A DNA stretch of 64,000 bases. It comes from Sphaerotilus uruguayifluvii. Its GTDB lineage: Bacteria > Pseudomonadota > Gammaproteobacteria > Burkholderiales > Burkholderiaceae_C. Position 1 is the first letter of the stretch. Each line of letters begins with the position of its first letter. The notes under the pieces are model-generated. The model did not search any database. It had not been told where the DNA came from and saw only the letters and a program-made list of their open reading frames with translations. The stretch lies in contig NZ_JABSNM010000002.1 of NCBI RefSeq assembly GCF_013294065.1, positions 62,001 through 126,000 on the forward strand, read 5' to 3'. The translations under genes were made by a program, and so were the position numbers. Of the stretch, positions 36,049 to 44,928 are shown piece after piece.

Positions 36049-36885
36049 TCAGCGGGAAAACCCGGCCCGGTCGAGCAGCGGCATCAGCCGGGCGTTGGAA
36101 TGCACGCCGAACTTCTCGCGCAGCCGGCGTGTCTGGTGGTCGATGGTGGCGACCGAGCGGTCGAGCTGGCGCGCGATCTCCTTGTAGCTCAGGCCGCGCG
36201 CGACCAGCCGCGCCACGCGCAGTTCCGCCGGGGTGAGCGTCGGCAGCGCCGGCGGCCGGGCGAGTGCGCTCAGGCGGCTCGCCTCGGCCAGCAGCGGGCC
36301 CAGCGCCTGCGCGGCCCAGTCGCCGAGCTGCTGGCAGGTGGCCTCGCTCCAGCACGGCTCGGGCCGCTGCCAGTCGGCGCACAGCAGCCCGACCGCCTGC
36401 GCGCCCGCGCGCAGCGGCAGCGCGAGCTTGGCCTGGGTGCCGTGGGCCAGCAGGCGCTCGCGCAGCGCCGCGCTCATCGAGCGTTCCTGCGCGACCTCGC
36501 GGATCGGCAGGCAGCCCTTGGCATGCCAGACGGCCTGCAGCCCGGGATCGGTGGCCTCGAAGGCCAGGCCGAGCACCGTCGGCAGCGGCTGCGCCTCGCG
36601 CTGCACCTCCGCGCTCGGCCGGTAGGCGCGGGCGCCCCCCGCCGCATCGACGAAGCCGCCGGGCCCGGCGTCGACCCGGTCGGCGTCGAGCAGGTCGCGC
36701 AGCCAGTCGGCCGCCCGGTGCCAGCAGGCGGCCTCGTCGTCGAGATGCAGCAGCAGTTCCGCGGCGATCTCGCGCCCGGGGCGCCAGCGGGTCGCGCCGG
36801 CGCCGTCGAGCAGGCGGGCGCGCCACAGCCGCTGCAGGCGCAGCAGCTCGGCGGCACCATCGGCTGCGGGTTCGGCGTGCGTCAT
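36049..36885 (-). CDS. LuxR-type regulator with GAF-like sensor
   Basis: A 278-residue protein. Residues about 15-210 look like a GAF-like sensor with no clear ligand motif. The C-terminal LuxR helix-turn-helix is near residues 218-275 (L-T-P-A-E-L-R-V-A-R-L-V-A-R-G-L-S-Y-K-E-I-A-R-Q-L). It lies between the cytochrome and ALDH genes on the same strand, so it may regulate the amine dehydrogenase operon. Confidence 0.82.
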   Translation of the reverse strand: MTHAEPAADGAAELLRLQRLWRARLLDGAGATRWRPGREIAAELLLHLDDEAACWHRAADWLRDLLDADRVDAGPGGFVDAAGGARAYRPSAEVQREAQPLPTVLGLAFEATDPGLQAVWHAKGCLPIREVAQERSMSAALRERLLAHGTQAKLALPLRAGAQAVGLLCADWQRPEPCWSEATCQQLGDWAAQALGPLLAEASRLSALARPPALPTLTPAELRVARLVARGLSYKEIARQLDRSVATIDHQTRRLREKFGVHSNARLMPLLDRAGFSR

Positions 36886-36907
36886 GCCGGCAGTGTAGGG
36901 GCGACCT

Positions 36908-37366
36908 TCAGCGCATCGGAGCCCGGTTTTCCAGCAGATCGACCAGCGCTTGGCGGGCCGCCGGCACGTCCACCGGCCGGGTCGCGCGCAGCCGGGCGAT
37001 CTCCGCCTCGGTGTAGGGCGCGGTGCCGGGCGGCAGCGTCGCGGCCGAGACCCGCGGCAGCAGCCAGTTCATCAGCCGTGCGATGTCGGCGTCCGAAAGA
37101 CCGGAGTTCATCACGCCAGGGACCTGGACGATGAACTCGCGCCCGCCGGGCACCGACAGGAAGCGGCCGAGCTGGTCGTGCATCGAGGGCACGCCGCGCT
37201 CGGGCGCGCCGCGGCCGTCCTCGAGGTGGCAGCCCATGCAGTGCTGCAGGTACTGCAGCCGCGCCTGGGCTTCGGGCGAAGCGGCCGGGGCCGGGGCGGC
37301 CAGCACGACGGCCGCGCCGGCCAGCAGGGCCTGTACCGCAAGGCGCACCGACCGCCGCCGGCTCAC
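36908..37366 (-). CDS. Monohaem cytochrome c
   Basis: A 152-residue exported cytochrome with signal peptide (R-R-R-S-V-R-L then A-A-P-A-P-A-A) and one haem motif C-M-G-C-H near residue 43. A G-V-M-N-S segment may give the axial Met. GTG 37366 overlaps the previous gene's stop (GTGA). Close to the amine dehydrogenase genes, it may accept electrons from the enzyme or serve cofactor formation. Confidence 0.82.
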   Translation of the reverse strand: MSRRRSVRLAVQALLAGAAVVLAAPAPAASPEAQARLQYLQHCMGCHLEDGRGAPERGVPSMHDQLGRFLSVPGGREFIVQVPGVMNSGLSDADIARLMNWLLPRVSAATLPPGTAPYTEAEIARLRATRPVDVPAARQALVDLLENRAPMR

Positions 37367-37830
37367 GGCATCACCCGCGCGCGCAGCTCGCGCAGCGCCT
37401 TGTGCGAGGGCGCCGGGCTCTCGGCCCGTGCTGCGGCCACCTCGGTGGCGTCGAAGGGCGCGCCCTCGTGGCCGTTGAGCACGGCCAGATGCGCGCCGAG
37501 CGCGACCAGATCGGCGTCCGTCAGTGCCGCCTGCGCCGGCATGGCGCCGACGAAGGTCTGGCCCTGCGAGACGATGCGCCCGCTCAGGCCGTTCAGCAGC
37601 ACCCGCAGCACATAGCCGCGGCCCTCGGGCCGGGCCAGCACCGGCGAGAGCGGCCCGGCCAGCGCCGGCGCGATGCCGGCGGTGCCCTGGCCCTGCGCGC
37701 CGTGGCAGGCGAAGCAGACGCTGGCGAAGATCTCGGCGCCGCGGGCCGCTGGCGTGGCGGTCTGGGCCTCGGCCGGAAGGGCGCCCGCCGCCAGCACGGC
37801 GGCCAGCGCCGCTGTCGCTGCCGCGCGCAT
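37363..37830 (-). CDS. Monohaem cytochrome c
   Basis: A 155-residue exported cytochrome c with signal peptide and haem motif C-F-A-C-H near residue 40, and a Met-containing G-A-M-P near 94. The start is ATG 37830, overlapping the stop of aauA by one base. Located directly downstream of aauA, it is a candidate electron carrier for the dehydrogenase. Confidence 0.85.
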   Translation of the reverse strand: MRAAATAALAAVLAAGALPAEAQTATPAARGAEIFASVCFACHGAQGQGTAGIAPALAGPLSPVLARPEGRGYVLRVLLNGLSGRIVSQGQTFVGAMPAQAALTDADLVALGAHLAVLNGHEGAPFDATEVAAARAESPAPSHKALRELRARVMP

Positions 37831-38375
37831 CAGTCCGCCACCCCGACGATGACCGACACGGTGCAGTGGTAGACCGAGCTGTCGTTGGCCATGCACCAGT
37901 TCACGTCGTTGTGCACGCCCAGGCGGTAGCCGGGGCGGTCGCCGTGGTTGGTGTTGCAGAAGCACGAGCCGCAGGCGGTGCGGCCGCAGCAGTCGGTGTA
38001 GCTGACCAGGTAGTTCTTGCCGTCGGCCGGGTTCAGGCAGGTGCCGACCCAGGCGACCTTGGACGCGGTGCTGCCCGGCGGGCAGCTGGTGGCGGTGCCG
38101 CCGCAGCACGAGCACAGGAAGCCGTCGACCGAGCAGTAGCGCCAGTAGTCGCAGTCGGTGTCGGTGGGCGCGCCCTTCTTCTTGGTGCCCGCGCCGTGGG
38201 CGCCGGCGGCCAGCGCCTGGCCGGTGCGATCGAAGGGCAGCACCGGCAGCGTGAAGGCCGAGGCGACCAGCGCGCGGCCGACGCCGACGAGCACGCTGCG
38301 GCGCGAGGTGGTCTGAGCGAGGCGGCGGGCGCGGCGCTCGGCGGCGCGATCCAGCCAGTTCCAGAGCGATGTCAT
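37830..38375 (-). CDS. aauA: Aromatic amine dehydrogenase light (beta) chain precursor
   Basis: A 181-residue precursor of the tryptophan tryptophylquinone (TTQ) subunit. It has a Tat-type leader (S-R-R-S-V-L-V). The two tryptophans that form TTQ are W109 (V-A-W-V-G-T-C) and W160 (V-N-W-C-M-A-N). The catalytic base Asp128 (T-D-C-C) and Thr172 (C-T-V) fall at exactly the numbers used for Alcaligenes faecalis AADH. Many Cys residues fit the usual disulfide set. The C-terminal segment H-N-D-V-N-W-C-M-A-N is AADH-like rather than methylamine-dehydrogenase-like. It oxidises aromatic primary amines to aldehydes in the periplasm. Confidence 0.95.
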   Translation of the reverse strand: MTSLWNWLDRAAERRARRLAQTTSRRSVLVGVGRALVASAFTLPVLPFDRTGQALAAGAHGAGTKKKGAPTDTDCDYWRYCSVDGFLCSCCGGTATSCPPGSTASKVAWVGTCLNPADGKNYLVSYTDCCGRTACGSCFCNTNHGDRPGYRLGVHNDVNWCMANDSSVYHCTVSVIVGVAD

Positions 38376-38977
38376 GCGATCTCCTTGGCGATCTTGCGGT
38401 CCATGTAGTCCTGCACCGAGACCAGGCCCAGGTCGCGGGCGGTCAGCAGGCTCTCGATCTGTTCGCGGGAATTGACCAGGCCCTTGCCGCGCACGATGCC
38501 GCGCTCGTCGATCAGCACCGCGTAGGGCAGCTTGCTGATGCGCCAGCTCATGCCCAGCTCGGCCGAGAGCACGTAGGGGAAGGTCCCCAGGCCGGCGCGC
38601 TGGCGGAACTCGGCATGCTCGGGCAGCTCGCCGTCGGAGGCGAAGACCAGGCCCAGCGTGCGCGACTCGGCGGCGTGGAGGGACTGCAGCACCGGCAGCA
38701 GCTTCTTGCACACCGGGCAGGTCGGCGACAGGAAGAACAGCAGCGTGGCGCGCGGGCCCGGCGCGCCCACCGCGATCTGGCCGCCGCCCAGGCTGGGCAG
38801 GTCGAAGACCGGCGCGACCTCGCCGACCTTCGGGCCGGTGTCCATCATCAGCGCGCCCATCGGCGCGATGCGCTCGTACAGGATGCCGATCTGGCGCGAC
38901 AGGGCGATCACCGCCACCAGCAGGGCCAGCACGGCGACCCACAGGACAAGGTTGGAAATGACGAGGGCGTCGGTCAT
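38372..38977 (-). CDS. aauD: Thioredoxin-like maturation protein (MauD/AauD)
   Basis: A 201-residue protein with one N-terminal membrane segment and a thioredoxin fold carrying C-P-V-C near residue 88. MauD-type proteins help form or protect the many disulfides of the TTQ light chain. ATG 38977 overlaps the aauE stop (ATGA); its own stop overlaps the aauA start. Confidence 0.9.
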   Translation of the reverse strand: MTDALVISNLVLWVAVLALLVAVIALSRQIGILYERIAPMGALMMDTGPKVGEVAPVFDLPSLGGGQIAVGAPGPRATLLFFLSPTCPVCKKLLPVLQSLHAAESRTLGLVFASDGELPEHAEFRQRAGLGTFPYVLSAELGMSWRISKLPYAVLIDERGIVRGKGLVNSREQIESLLTARDLGLVSVQDYMDRKIAKEIA

Positions 38978-39531
38978 GGGGCGTTCCTCAGTTCGAGCAG
39001 CTTGGGGTGGTGGGCCAGCCAGAGGTTGGCGGTCTGGTAGAGGCCCAGGAAGAACAGCGTCGCCAGCACGGTGGCCAGCGCGTCGAGCCAGACGGTGGGG
39101 CGATCGAGCGCCGGCAGCGCGGCCAGCAGCGTCAGCAGCATCAGCACCGCGTTGCGGGCGATCAGGCCGCGCGAGAGCGGCACCTCGGTGCCGCCGCCGC
39201 AGCCGCAGTCGATCGGGCCGCCGCCGCGGGCCAGCCGCCACGCCACCGCGCCGGTCACCAGCACGAGCAGCAGCAGCGCCAGTCCGGCGCCCGCCGCGCG
39301 GCTGGCGGTGGGCAGCAGCAGCGCGCCGGCGGCCAGCTCGGCCAGCGGCAGCGCCACCGCCGCCGCGCCCAGCGTCGCCTCGGGCAGCAGCCGGTAGTTG
39401 TCCAGCGTGGCGCGGAACAGCGCCACGTCACGCAGCTTGGCCAGCGCGCCGGTCAGCAGCAGTGAGCCGACGCTGGCCGCCGCGGTGTGGCCGATCACCG
39501 GGTCAAGCGCAGGAAGAAGCTCCGCGGCCAT
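38974..39531 (-). CDS. aauE: Membrane maturation protein (MauE/AauE)
   Basis: A 185-residue membrane protein with about four hydrophobic helices and a central C-G-C-G-G-G motif. MauE-type proteins (DoxX-like) act with MauD in light-chain disulfide formation and export. It is positioned between aauB and aauD as in known aau clusters. Confidence 0.88.
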   Translation of the reverse strand: MAAELLPALDPVIGHTAAASVGSLLLTGALAKLRDVALFRATLDNYRLLPEATLGAAAVALPLAELAAGALLLPTASRAAGAGLALLLLVLVTGAVAWRLARGGGPIDCGCGGGTEVPLSRGLIARNAVLMLLTLLAALPALDRPTVWLDALATVLATLFFLGLYQTANLWLAHHPKLLELRNAP

Positions 39532-39532
39532 C

Positions 39533-40708
39533 TCAGTGCGTCTCCAGGTAGACCGGCGTCTCGCCCATCGGCTCGGAGACGGCCAGCGGCTTGCGCATCG
39601 AGGCCGGGCGCGCCGGGTCGAGCACCCGCAGCGTGTTGTCCAGGCCGCTGAGCAGCACCAGCTTCGGCGTGGCCTCGCGGGTGCGCGTCATCGACAGCGT
39701 GCCGAAGCCGGGCGTGCGCGCCACCCGCTGCTTCGCGGCCAGGTCGATCGTCCAGAGCTGCTCGGCCGGATTCTTGTGCGTGCCCTCGGCGCCCTTGGCG
39801 TGCATGCCGACGACCATCCGGTCGCCGATCACCTCGAAGAGCTGGAAGCCGCCCGGCCGCCAGCCCTGCCTGCGGTCGGCGTCGGACACGAAGTTCCAGG
39901 TCGGCGCGAAGGCGGGGGCCGCGCCGTCCAGCGTGATGCGGTGCACCGTGCCGTGGAAGCTGAGCAGGGTCATCGTGCTGCCGCTCAGGCTGTACTGCAT
40001 GAAGACCGGATCCTGGTCCGGATCGAAGAAGCGCGCGCTGCGGCTGGCGCCGGCGCTGGCGCCGCTGGCGTCCAGATCGAAGGTCTGCACCGTGCCGTCG
40101 CCGCAGATGCTGGAAAAGCGCAGCGCGGCCGCCGGCCACGGAATCGCGCCCCAGCAGCCCGGATTGGCGATCTCCGCCGTCACCTTGCGGGCCTGGGTGT
40201 CGACCACCGTGACCGAGGTCGCGGGCGTGGCGTTCTGGATCAGCAGGAAGCGGCCGTCGGCGCTGGGCTGCATCAGCGCGCGGATCGGCAGGCCCTGCGC
40301 GTGCTTGGGCGGGATGACGATCTCGTGCGAGAACGTCAGGTCGTCGGTGCGGTAGACCTCGACCACGTCGGTGCGCTCGCCGCGCTGCAGCCGGCTGTGG
40401 TAGGTCGTGGCCACGTACAGCCACTGCCGGTCGGGCGAGAGCGCGGTCAGCGCCGAGAAGCCCGAGCCGATCACGGCCAGGCGCTTCATCTTCCGGCCGT
40501 CGATCACCACCACCCGGCCGTCGACCAGGTGGGGCATGACCGGGTCGGTCAGGTAGATGCGCTCAGCCGTGGCCGGCGCGAGCGGCTCGATGCGGTTGTG
40601 CTCGACGGGCAGTTCGGCCTGCGCGGCCGCGGCTAGGCCGGCCAGCAGGCCGGCGACCGCGATCCGGCCGAAGCGGGGCCGGGGCGCGGTTCTTCTGATG
40701 TGCATCAT
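39533..40708 (-). CDS. aauB: Aromatic amine dehydrogenase heavy (alpha) chain
   Basis: A 391-residue precursor with a signal peptide (ending A-A-A-A-Q-A). The mature part is a seven-bladed beta-propeller-like repeat pattern (V-V-V-I-D-G-R, F-S-A-L-T-A-L-S-P-D-R-Q-W-L-Y-V-A-T-T-Y). It forms the alpha2-beta2 enzyme with AauA. ATG 40708 has AGGAG 7 bases upstream; it is the first gene of the aau operon. The 271-bp gap to 40980 should hold the promoter, but I see no clear element. Confidence 0.93.
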   Translation of the reverse strand: MMHIRRTAPRPRFGRIAVAGLLAGLAAAAQAELPVEHNRIEPLAPATAERIYLTDPVMPHLVDGRVVVIDGRKMKRLAVIGSGFSALTALSPDRQWLYVATTYHSRLQRGERTDVVEVYRTDDLTFSHEIVIPPKHAQGLPIRALMQPSADGRFLLIQNATPATSVTVVDTQARKVTAEIANPGCWGAIPWPAAALRFSSICGDGTVQTFDLDASGASAGASRSARFFDPDQDPVFMQYSLSGSTMTLLSFHGTVHRITLDGAAPAFAPTWNFVSDADRRQGWRPGGFQLFEVIGDRMVVGMHAKGAEGTHKNPAEQLWTIDLAAKQRVARTPGFGTLSMTRTREATPKLVLLSGLDNTLRVLDPARPASMRKPLAVSEPMGETPVYLETH

Positions 40709-40979
40709 GGGTCATCTCCTGGGCGGGCTTGCTGCCCGACGGAGTCGATGCTAGGAAGTGCGCCCGCTCGGCGTTATCCCGTTCTTGCAAGCGCCGCCCG
40801 GACGGGCCGCCGCGCGACGTCGCGAGGATTCGCGATGGACGGCATCGGGGAGATCCCGTACCGATGCGGGCCGCTCATGCCGGATCGCGATAGCAGACAG
40901 CGCAGGACATGGCTGGCCCGGCTGCGTGCCCGCCGGAACAATCGCGGCATCCGCCATCCACGACGACATGGAGACACGC

Positions 40980-41972
40980 ATGACCGCCCTTCCCTCACGC
41001 CCGACCCGCCGCCGGCTGCTGGCCGCCGGGCTCGCGGCCGGCGCCCTGCCCTGGGCGTGGCCGGCCCGCGCCAGCGACTTTCCCTCGCGCCCGGTCACGC
41101 TGATCCTGCCCTTCGCGCCCGGGGGCGTGGCCGACATCACCGCGCGCACCGTCGGGCAGGCGATGGCGCCGCTGCTGGGCCAGCCGGTGGTGATCGACAA
41201 CCGCCCCGGCGCCGGCGGCATCGTCGCCACCCAGGCGGTGCTGGGCGCGCAGCCCGATGGCCACACGCTGCTCCTGATGAGCAACGCCACCGCGGTGAGC
41301 GTGCACCTGGTGCGCAAGCTGCCCTACGACGTGCAGCGTCAGCTGCTGCCGATCACCACGCTGGGCTTCTTCGAGCTCGGGCTGGCGGTGCCGGCGAACT
41401 CGCCCTTCAAGACGCTGAAGGACCTGCTGGCCCACGCGCGCAGCCAGCCGGGCAAGCTCACCATCGGCACGATCGCGGTGGGCAGTACCCAGCACCTGAG
41501 CGCCGAGCTGTTCAAGGCCCGCACCGGCATCGACGCGGTGGTGGTGCCCTACAAGGGGTCGCCGGCGGTGATCAACGCGCTGCGCACCGGCGAGATCGAC
41601 GTCGGCTTCGAGATCCTCAGCCCGCTGCTGCCGCAGCTCAAGGCGGGCACGATCCGGCTGCTGGCGGTGACCGGAACGCAGCGCTTCTCCAGCCTGCCCG
41701 AGGTGCCCACCGTGATGGAGCAGGGCGTGGCCGACTACAGCGTCGACAGCTGGAACGCGCTGGCCGCGCCGGCGGGCACGCCCGCGGCCGCGATCGAGCG
41801 CCTGCGCGCCGCCGCCACCCAGGCGCTGGCGCAGCCGGCGGTGGTCGAGCGTCTGCGCGATCTGGGCGTGAAGGCCCGCGCCAGCCAGCAGGCCGAGCAG
41901 GCGAAGCTGCTGGCCGACGAGATCCAGCACTGGGGCCGGGTGGTGCGCGCGGCGAAGATCGAGCCGGAGTGA
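40980..41972 (+). CDS. Bug/TctC-family periplasmic receptor
   Basis: A 330-residue receptor with a twin-arginine-like leader (R-R-R-L-L-A-A-G) and the Bug loop L-P-F-A-P-G-G-V-A-D-I-T-A-R. ATG 40980 has GGAG 8 bases upstream; ATG 40968 adds four residues. It is divergent from aauB and has no transporter genes beside it. Ligand unknown. Confidence 0.9.
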   Translation: MTALPSRPTRRRLLAAGLAAGALPWAWPARASDFPSRPVTLILPFAPGGVADITARTVGQAMAPLLGQPVVIDNRPGAGGIVATQAVLGAQPDGHTLLLMSNATAVSVHLVRKLPYDVQRQLLPITTLGFFELGLAVPANSPFKTLKDLLAHARSQPGKLTIGTIAVGSTQHLSAELFKARTGIDAVVVPYKGSPAVINALRTGEIDVGFEILSPLLPQLKAGTIRLLAVTGTQRFSSLPEVPTVMEQGVADYSVDSWNALAAPAGTPAAAIERLRAAATQALAQPAVVERLRDLGVKARASQQAEQAKLLADEIQHWGRVVRAAKIEPE

Positions 41973-42002
41973 GCCAGGGCCGTGCCCACCGGCCGGCGCG
42001 AA

Positions 42003-42983
42003 TCAGGCGTCCGGCAGCCTGACCCGCGCCAGCGTGTCCGAAGGACGCTCGCCGAACTGGCGCCGGTAGTCGACCGAGAAATGGCCGAAATGCCAGAAGC
42101 CGTGCCGGGTGGCGATGTCGTAGATGCTGTCGCGCTGGCGGCTGCGGCGCAGCTCGCCGCGCACCAGGTTGAAGCGCAGCGTGCGCAGGTACTGCATCGG
42201 CGACAGGCCGAGCACCGACTGGAAGGCATAGCCCAGCGTGCGCGCGCTGGTGCCGGCCTGTCGGGCCAGCGTCTCCAGCGTCGGGGCGTCCTGCGGGTCG
42301 GCGGCGTGCAGCTGATCGAGCATCAGCGCGCAGGTGCGGTTGACCAGCTCCAGACGGGCGCGGCCGCGCAGCGTCTCGTCCGGAACCTGGCCGCAGCGGA
42401 TCACTTCGGCCAGCGCTTCGAGCAGCTCGAGGCGGTCGGCCGCGTCGGGCAGCCGCGCGTCCTTGTCGCGGGCGTCGAGCGCCGCCGCCAGCACCCGGTG
42501 CACGCCGCGCCGCAGCCGCAGTCCGGCCGAGCCGACCGGCTGCATCGGTGCGATGCGCCCGGGCGGCAGCGCCGCCAGATCCGCGTCGGCCTCCGCGCCG
42601 AGCTGCGCGCGCAGCACGGCCGCGTCGACGACGATGCCGGTGAGGCGGCAGTCCGGCGGCGTGCGCAGGTCGATGTCGCCGTCATGGCTGCACAGCAGCT
42701 CCTCCGGGCCGATCGGGTGGCCGTCGTAGGCGCCGTTGCCGATCTCGCCCTCGGCATCGACGAAGGCGAAGCCCAGCGTGGCCGGCATCAGCGTGCCGCG
42801 CTGGCGCACCGGCTGGCTGGTGTGCTCGCGAAAGACCTGCACGCCGTCCAGCCGCACCTCGGCGAAGCGGCCCTCGAAGCAGCCGCGCCCCAGCTGCTCG
42901 TAGCGCAGCCGCCAGCCGTCGAGGTGCTCGACATGCTCGTCGATGTCATGGCTGTGATGCTGGCGGAGGGTCGGTCCGGTCAT
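42003..42983 (-). CDS. AraC-family regulator
   Basis: A 326-residue regulator. The C-terminal AraC double helix-turn-helix is near residues 225-320 (L-E-T-L-A-R-Q-A-G-T-S-A-R-T-L and D-I-A-T-R-H-G-F-W-H-F-G-H-F-S-V-D-Y). The N-terminal part is a cupin-like sensor of about 200 residues. Start ATG 42983 is chosen; the frame extends upstream as shadow sequence. Its target is not clear; it may act on the neighbouring Bug gene. Confidence 0.85.
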   Translation of the reverse strand: MTGPTLRQHHSHDIDEHVEHLDGWRLRYEQLGRGCFEGRFAEVRLDGVQVFREHTSQPVRQRGTLMPATLGFAFVDAEGEIGNGAYDGHPIGPEELLCSHDGDIDLRTPPDCRLTGIVVDAAVLRAQLGAEADADLAALPPGRIAPMQPVGSAGLRLRRGVHRVLAAALDARDKDARLPDAADRLELLEALAEVIRCGQVPDETLRGRARLELVNRTCALMLDQLHAADPQDAPTLETLARQAGTSARTLGYAFQSVLGLSPMQYLRTLRFNLVRGELRRSRQRDSIYDIATRHGFWHFGHFSVDYRRQFGERPSDTLARVRLPDA

Positions 42984-43125
42984 GGCGGCAGGCACCGTGG
43001 CGGTGCGTTCGAGGGCAGAAAGGAAGGTCCGGCCCGCTGGCAAGCAAGCGACGGACCCGCCTGAACCTGCTGCGGCAGCATGCACCGCCTGCACTCCGCC
43101 GTGAATCGGGTCCGGCCCGAACGGC

Positions 43126-44718
43126 TCAGGTCACCGGCGCCGGATTGAACAGCACCAGCGCGTTGTGCAGCTTCCAGTGCTCGGCCCAGGTCTTCCTGCC
43201 GCTGGCGACCTCCAGCATCAGGCGGAACATCGCCCAGCCGGCCTCCTCGAGGGTCTGCTCGCCGTCGGCGATGCGGCCGGCGTTGACGTCCATCAGGTCG
43301 TGCCAGCGCCGCGCCAGGTCCGAGCGGGTCGCCACCTTGATGACCGGGCACTGCGCCAGGCCGTAGGGCGTGCCGCGGCCGGTGGTGAAGACATGCAGGT
43401 TCATGCCGGCGGCCAGCTGCAGCGTGCCGCAGATGAAGTCGCTGGCCGGGGTGGCGGCGAAGACCAGGCCGCGCTGGTCGGCGCGCAGCTTCTCGCCCGG
43501 TGGCAGCACATGCGAGATGGCCGACGAGCCGCTCTTGATGATCGAGCCCATCGCCTTCTCGGTGATGTTGGACAGGCCGCCGGCCTTGTTGCCCGGCGTG
43601 GTGTTGGCCGAGCGGTCGACGCGCCCGCGGTCCAGGTAGCGGTCGTACCAGCCCAGCTCGCGCACGATGGCGTCGGCCACCTCCGGCGTGGCCGCGCGAC
43701 TGGTGAGCTGCTCGACCGCGTCGCGCACCTCGGTGTTCTCGCTGAACATCACGGTGGCGCCAGCGCGCACCAGCAGGTCGGCGGCGAAGCCCACCGCCGG
43801 GTTGGCGGTCACGCCCGAGAAGGCGTCCGATCCGCCGCACTGCACGCCCACCACCAGCGCGCTGGCGGGGATCGTCTCGCGCCGGCGCGCGTCGAGGCGC
43901 GCCAGATGCGGCTTCGCCCGCTCGACGATGTCGTCGATCATCGACATGAAGCCGACATGGGCATCGTCCTGCAGGCAGACGGTGTCGGGGCCGGACTGCG
44001 GGTCGCGCCCGTCGTGGATCGGGAAGGAGCCCGGCGGCAGCAGCCGCGCGGGCTGCAGCTTCTCGCAGCCCAGGCTGACCACCAGCACCTCGCCGCCGAA
44101 GTTGGGGTTCAGCGCCAGGTTGCGCACCGTGCGGATCGGGATGATCGCGTCGGGCGCGTCGATCGCCACGCCGCAGCCGTAGCCGTGCTCCAGCGCGACA
44201 ACGCCGTCGACATTCGGGTAGAGCGGCAGCAGCTCCTCGCGGATGCGCCGTGCCGCGTGGTCGACCACGCCGGCCACGCACTGCACCGTGGTGGTGATGG
44301 CCAGCAGGTTGCGCGTGCCCACCGAGCCGTCGGCGTTGCGGTAGCCCTCGAAGGTGAAGCCCTCCAGCGGCTCGACCGGCGCGGGCCGCACGGTGGCCAT
44401 CGGCAGGCCCTCGAGCTCGCGCGCGGCCGGCATCTGCAGGCGACGCTCGTTCACCCAGGAGCCGGCGGGCAGCGGCTGCAGCGCGTAGCCGATCGGCACG
44501 CGGTAGCGCAGCACCGCCTCGCCCTCGGCCAGATCGCGCAGCGCGACCTTGTGGCCCTGCGGCACCGCCTCGCGCAGCACCAGGCCGTCGGCCAGCACGG
44601 TGCCTGCGGGCAGGCCGCCGTCGTTGGCGACGATGGCCACGTTGTCGTCGGGATGCATGCGCAGCGTCAGCGGCGCGCGGGCCGCGGGCCGGGAGGAAGA
44701 GTCGGCGTTGTCGTTCAT
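43126..44718 (-). CDS. garD: Galactarate dehydratase
   Basis: A 530-residue enzyme of the GarD/UxaA family (E. coli GarD 523). The N-terminal SAF-like domain and the large C-terminal domain both match. Conserved segments are [33 protein letters not shown] and C-G-T-L-Q-L-A-A-G. It dehydrates galactarate to 5-dehydro-4-deoxy-D-glucarate, the KdgD substrate. The N-terminal frame extends, but ATG 44718 fits the domain. The promoter area carries putative FadR/GntR boxes. Confidence 0.93.
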   Translation of the reverse strand: MNDNADSSSRPAARAPLTLRMHPDDNVAIVANDGGLPAGTVLADGLVLREAVPQGHKVALRDLAEGEAVLRYRVPIGYALQPLPAGSWVNERRLQMPAARELEGLPMATVRPAPVEPLEGFTFEGYRNADGSVGTRNLLAITTTVQCVAGVVDHAARRIREELLPLYPNVDGVVALEHGYGCGVAIDAPDAIIPIRTVRNLALNPNFGGEVLVVSLGCEKLQPARLLPPGSFPIHDGRDPQSGPDTVCLQDDAHVGFMSMIDDIVERAKPHLARLDARRRETIPASALVVGVQCGGSDAFSGVTANPAVGFAADLLVRAGATVMFSENTEVRDAVEQLTSRAATPEVADAIVRELGWYDRYLDRGRVDRSANTTPGNKAGGLSNITEKAMGSIIKSGSSAISHVLPPGEKLRADQRGLVFAATPASDFICGTLQLAAGMNLHVFTTGRGTPYGLAQCPVIKVATRSDLARRWHDLMDVNAGRIADGEQTLEEAGWAMFRLMLEVASGRKTWAEHWKLHNALVLFNPAPVT

Positions 44719-44760
44719 GGCCAGGCAGGAGGGCAAGGAGAGAATGCCGAATTGTTCCTT

Positions 44761-44773
44761 GTTGTACGACAAC
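44761..44773. promoter_or_regulatory. GntR/FadR-type box upstream of garD
   Basis: GTTGTACGACAAC is an inverted repeat with 5-bp arms (GTTGT/ACAAC) around ACG. It lies 43 bp upstream of the garD ATG. The core TTGTACGA recurs at 44863 (kdgD side) and 57678 (before the FadR-type gene). Confidence 0.6.
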
Positions 44774-44862
44774 ATGCAATCGGTTCGACCTTGATTCTGC
44801 TGAATACGCCTCCGCTACTAGGGGTTAAGGGTTTCCACTGGTAGGTGATCTGCTCGACACAG

Positions 44863-44876
44863 TTGTACGATGACTG
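44863..44876. promoter_or_regulatory. GntR/FadR-type box upstream of kdgD
   Basis: TTGTACGATGACTG, identical over 14 bp to 57678-57691. Located 52 bp before the kdgD ATG, in a 210-bp divergent gap shared with garD. Confidence 0.6.
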
Positions 44877-44928
44877 TCAACGCTGATCGGCAGCGATCCT
44901 TCTCACCCCCCACACGGAGCCAACCACC

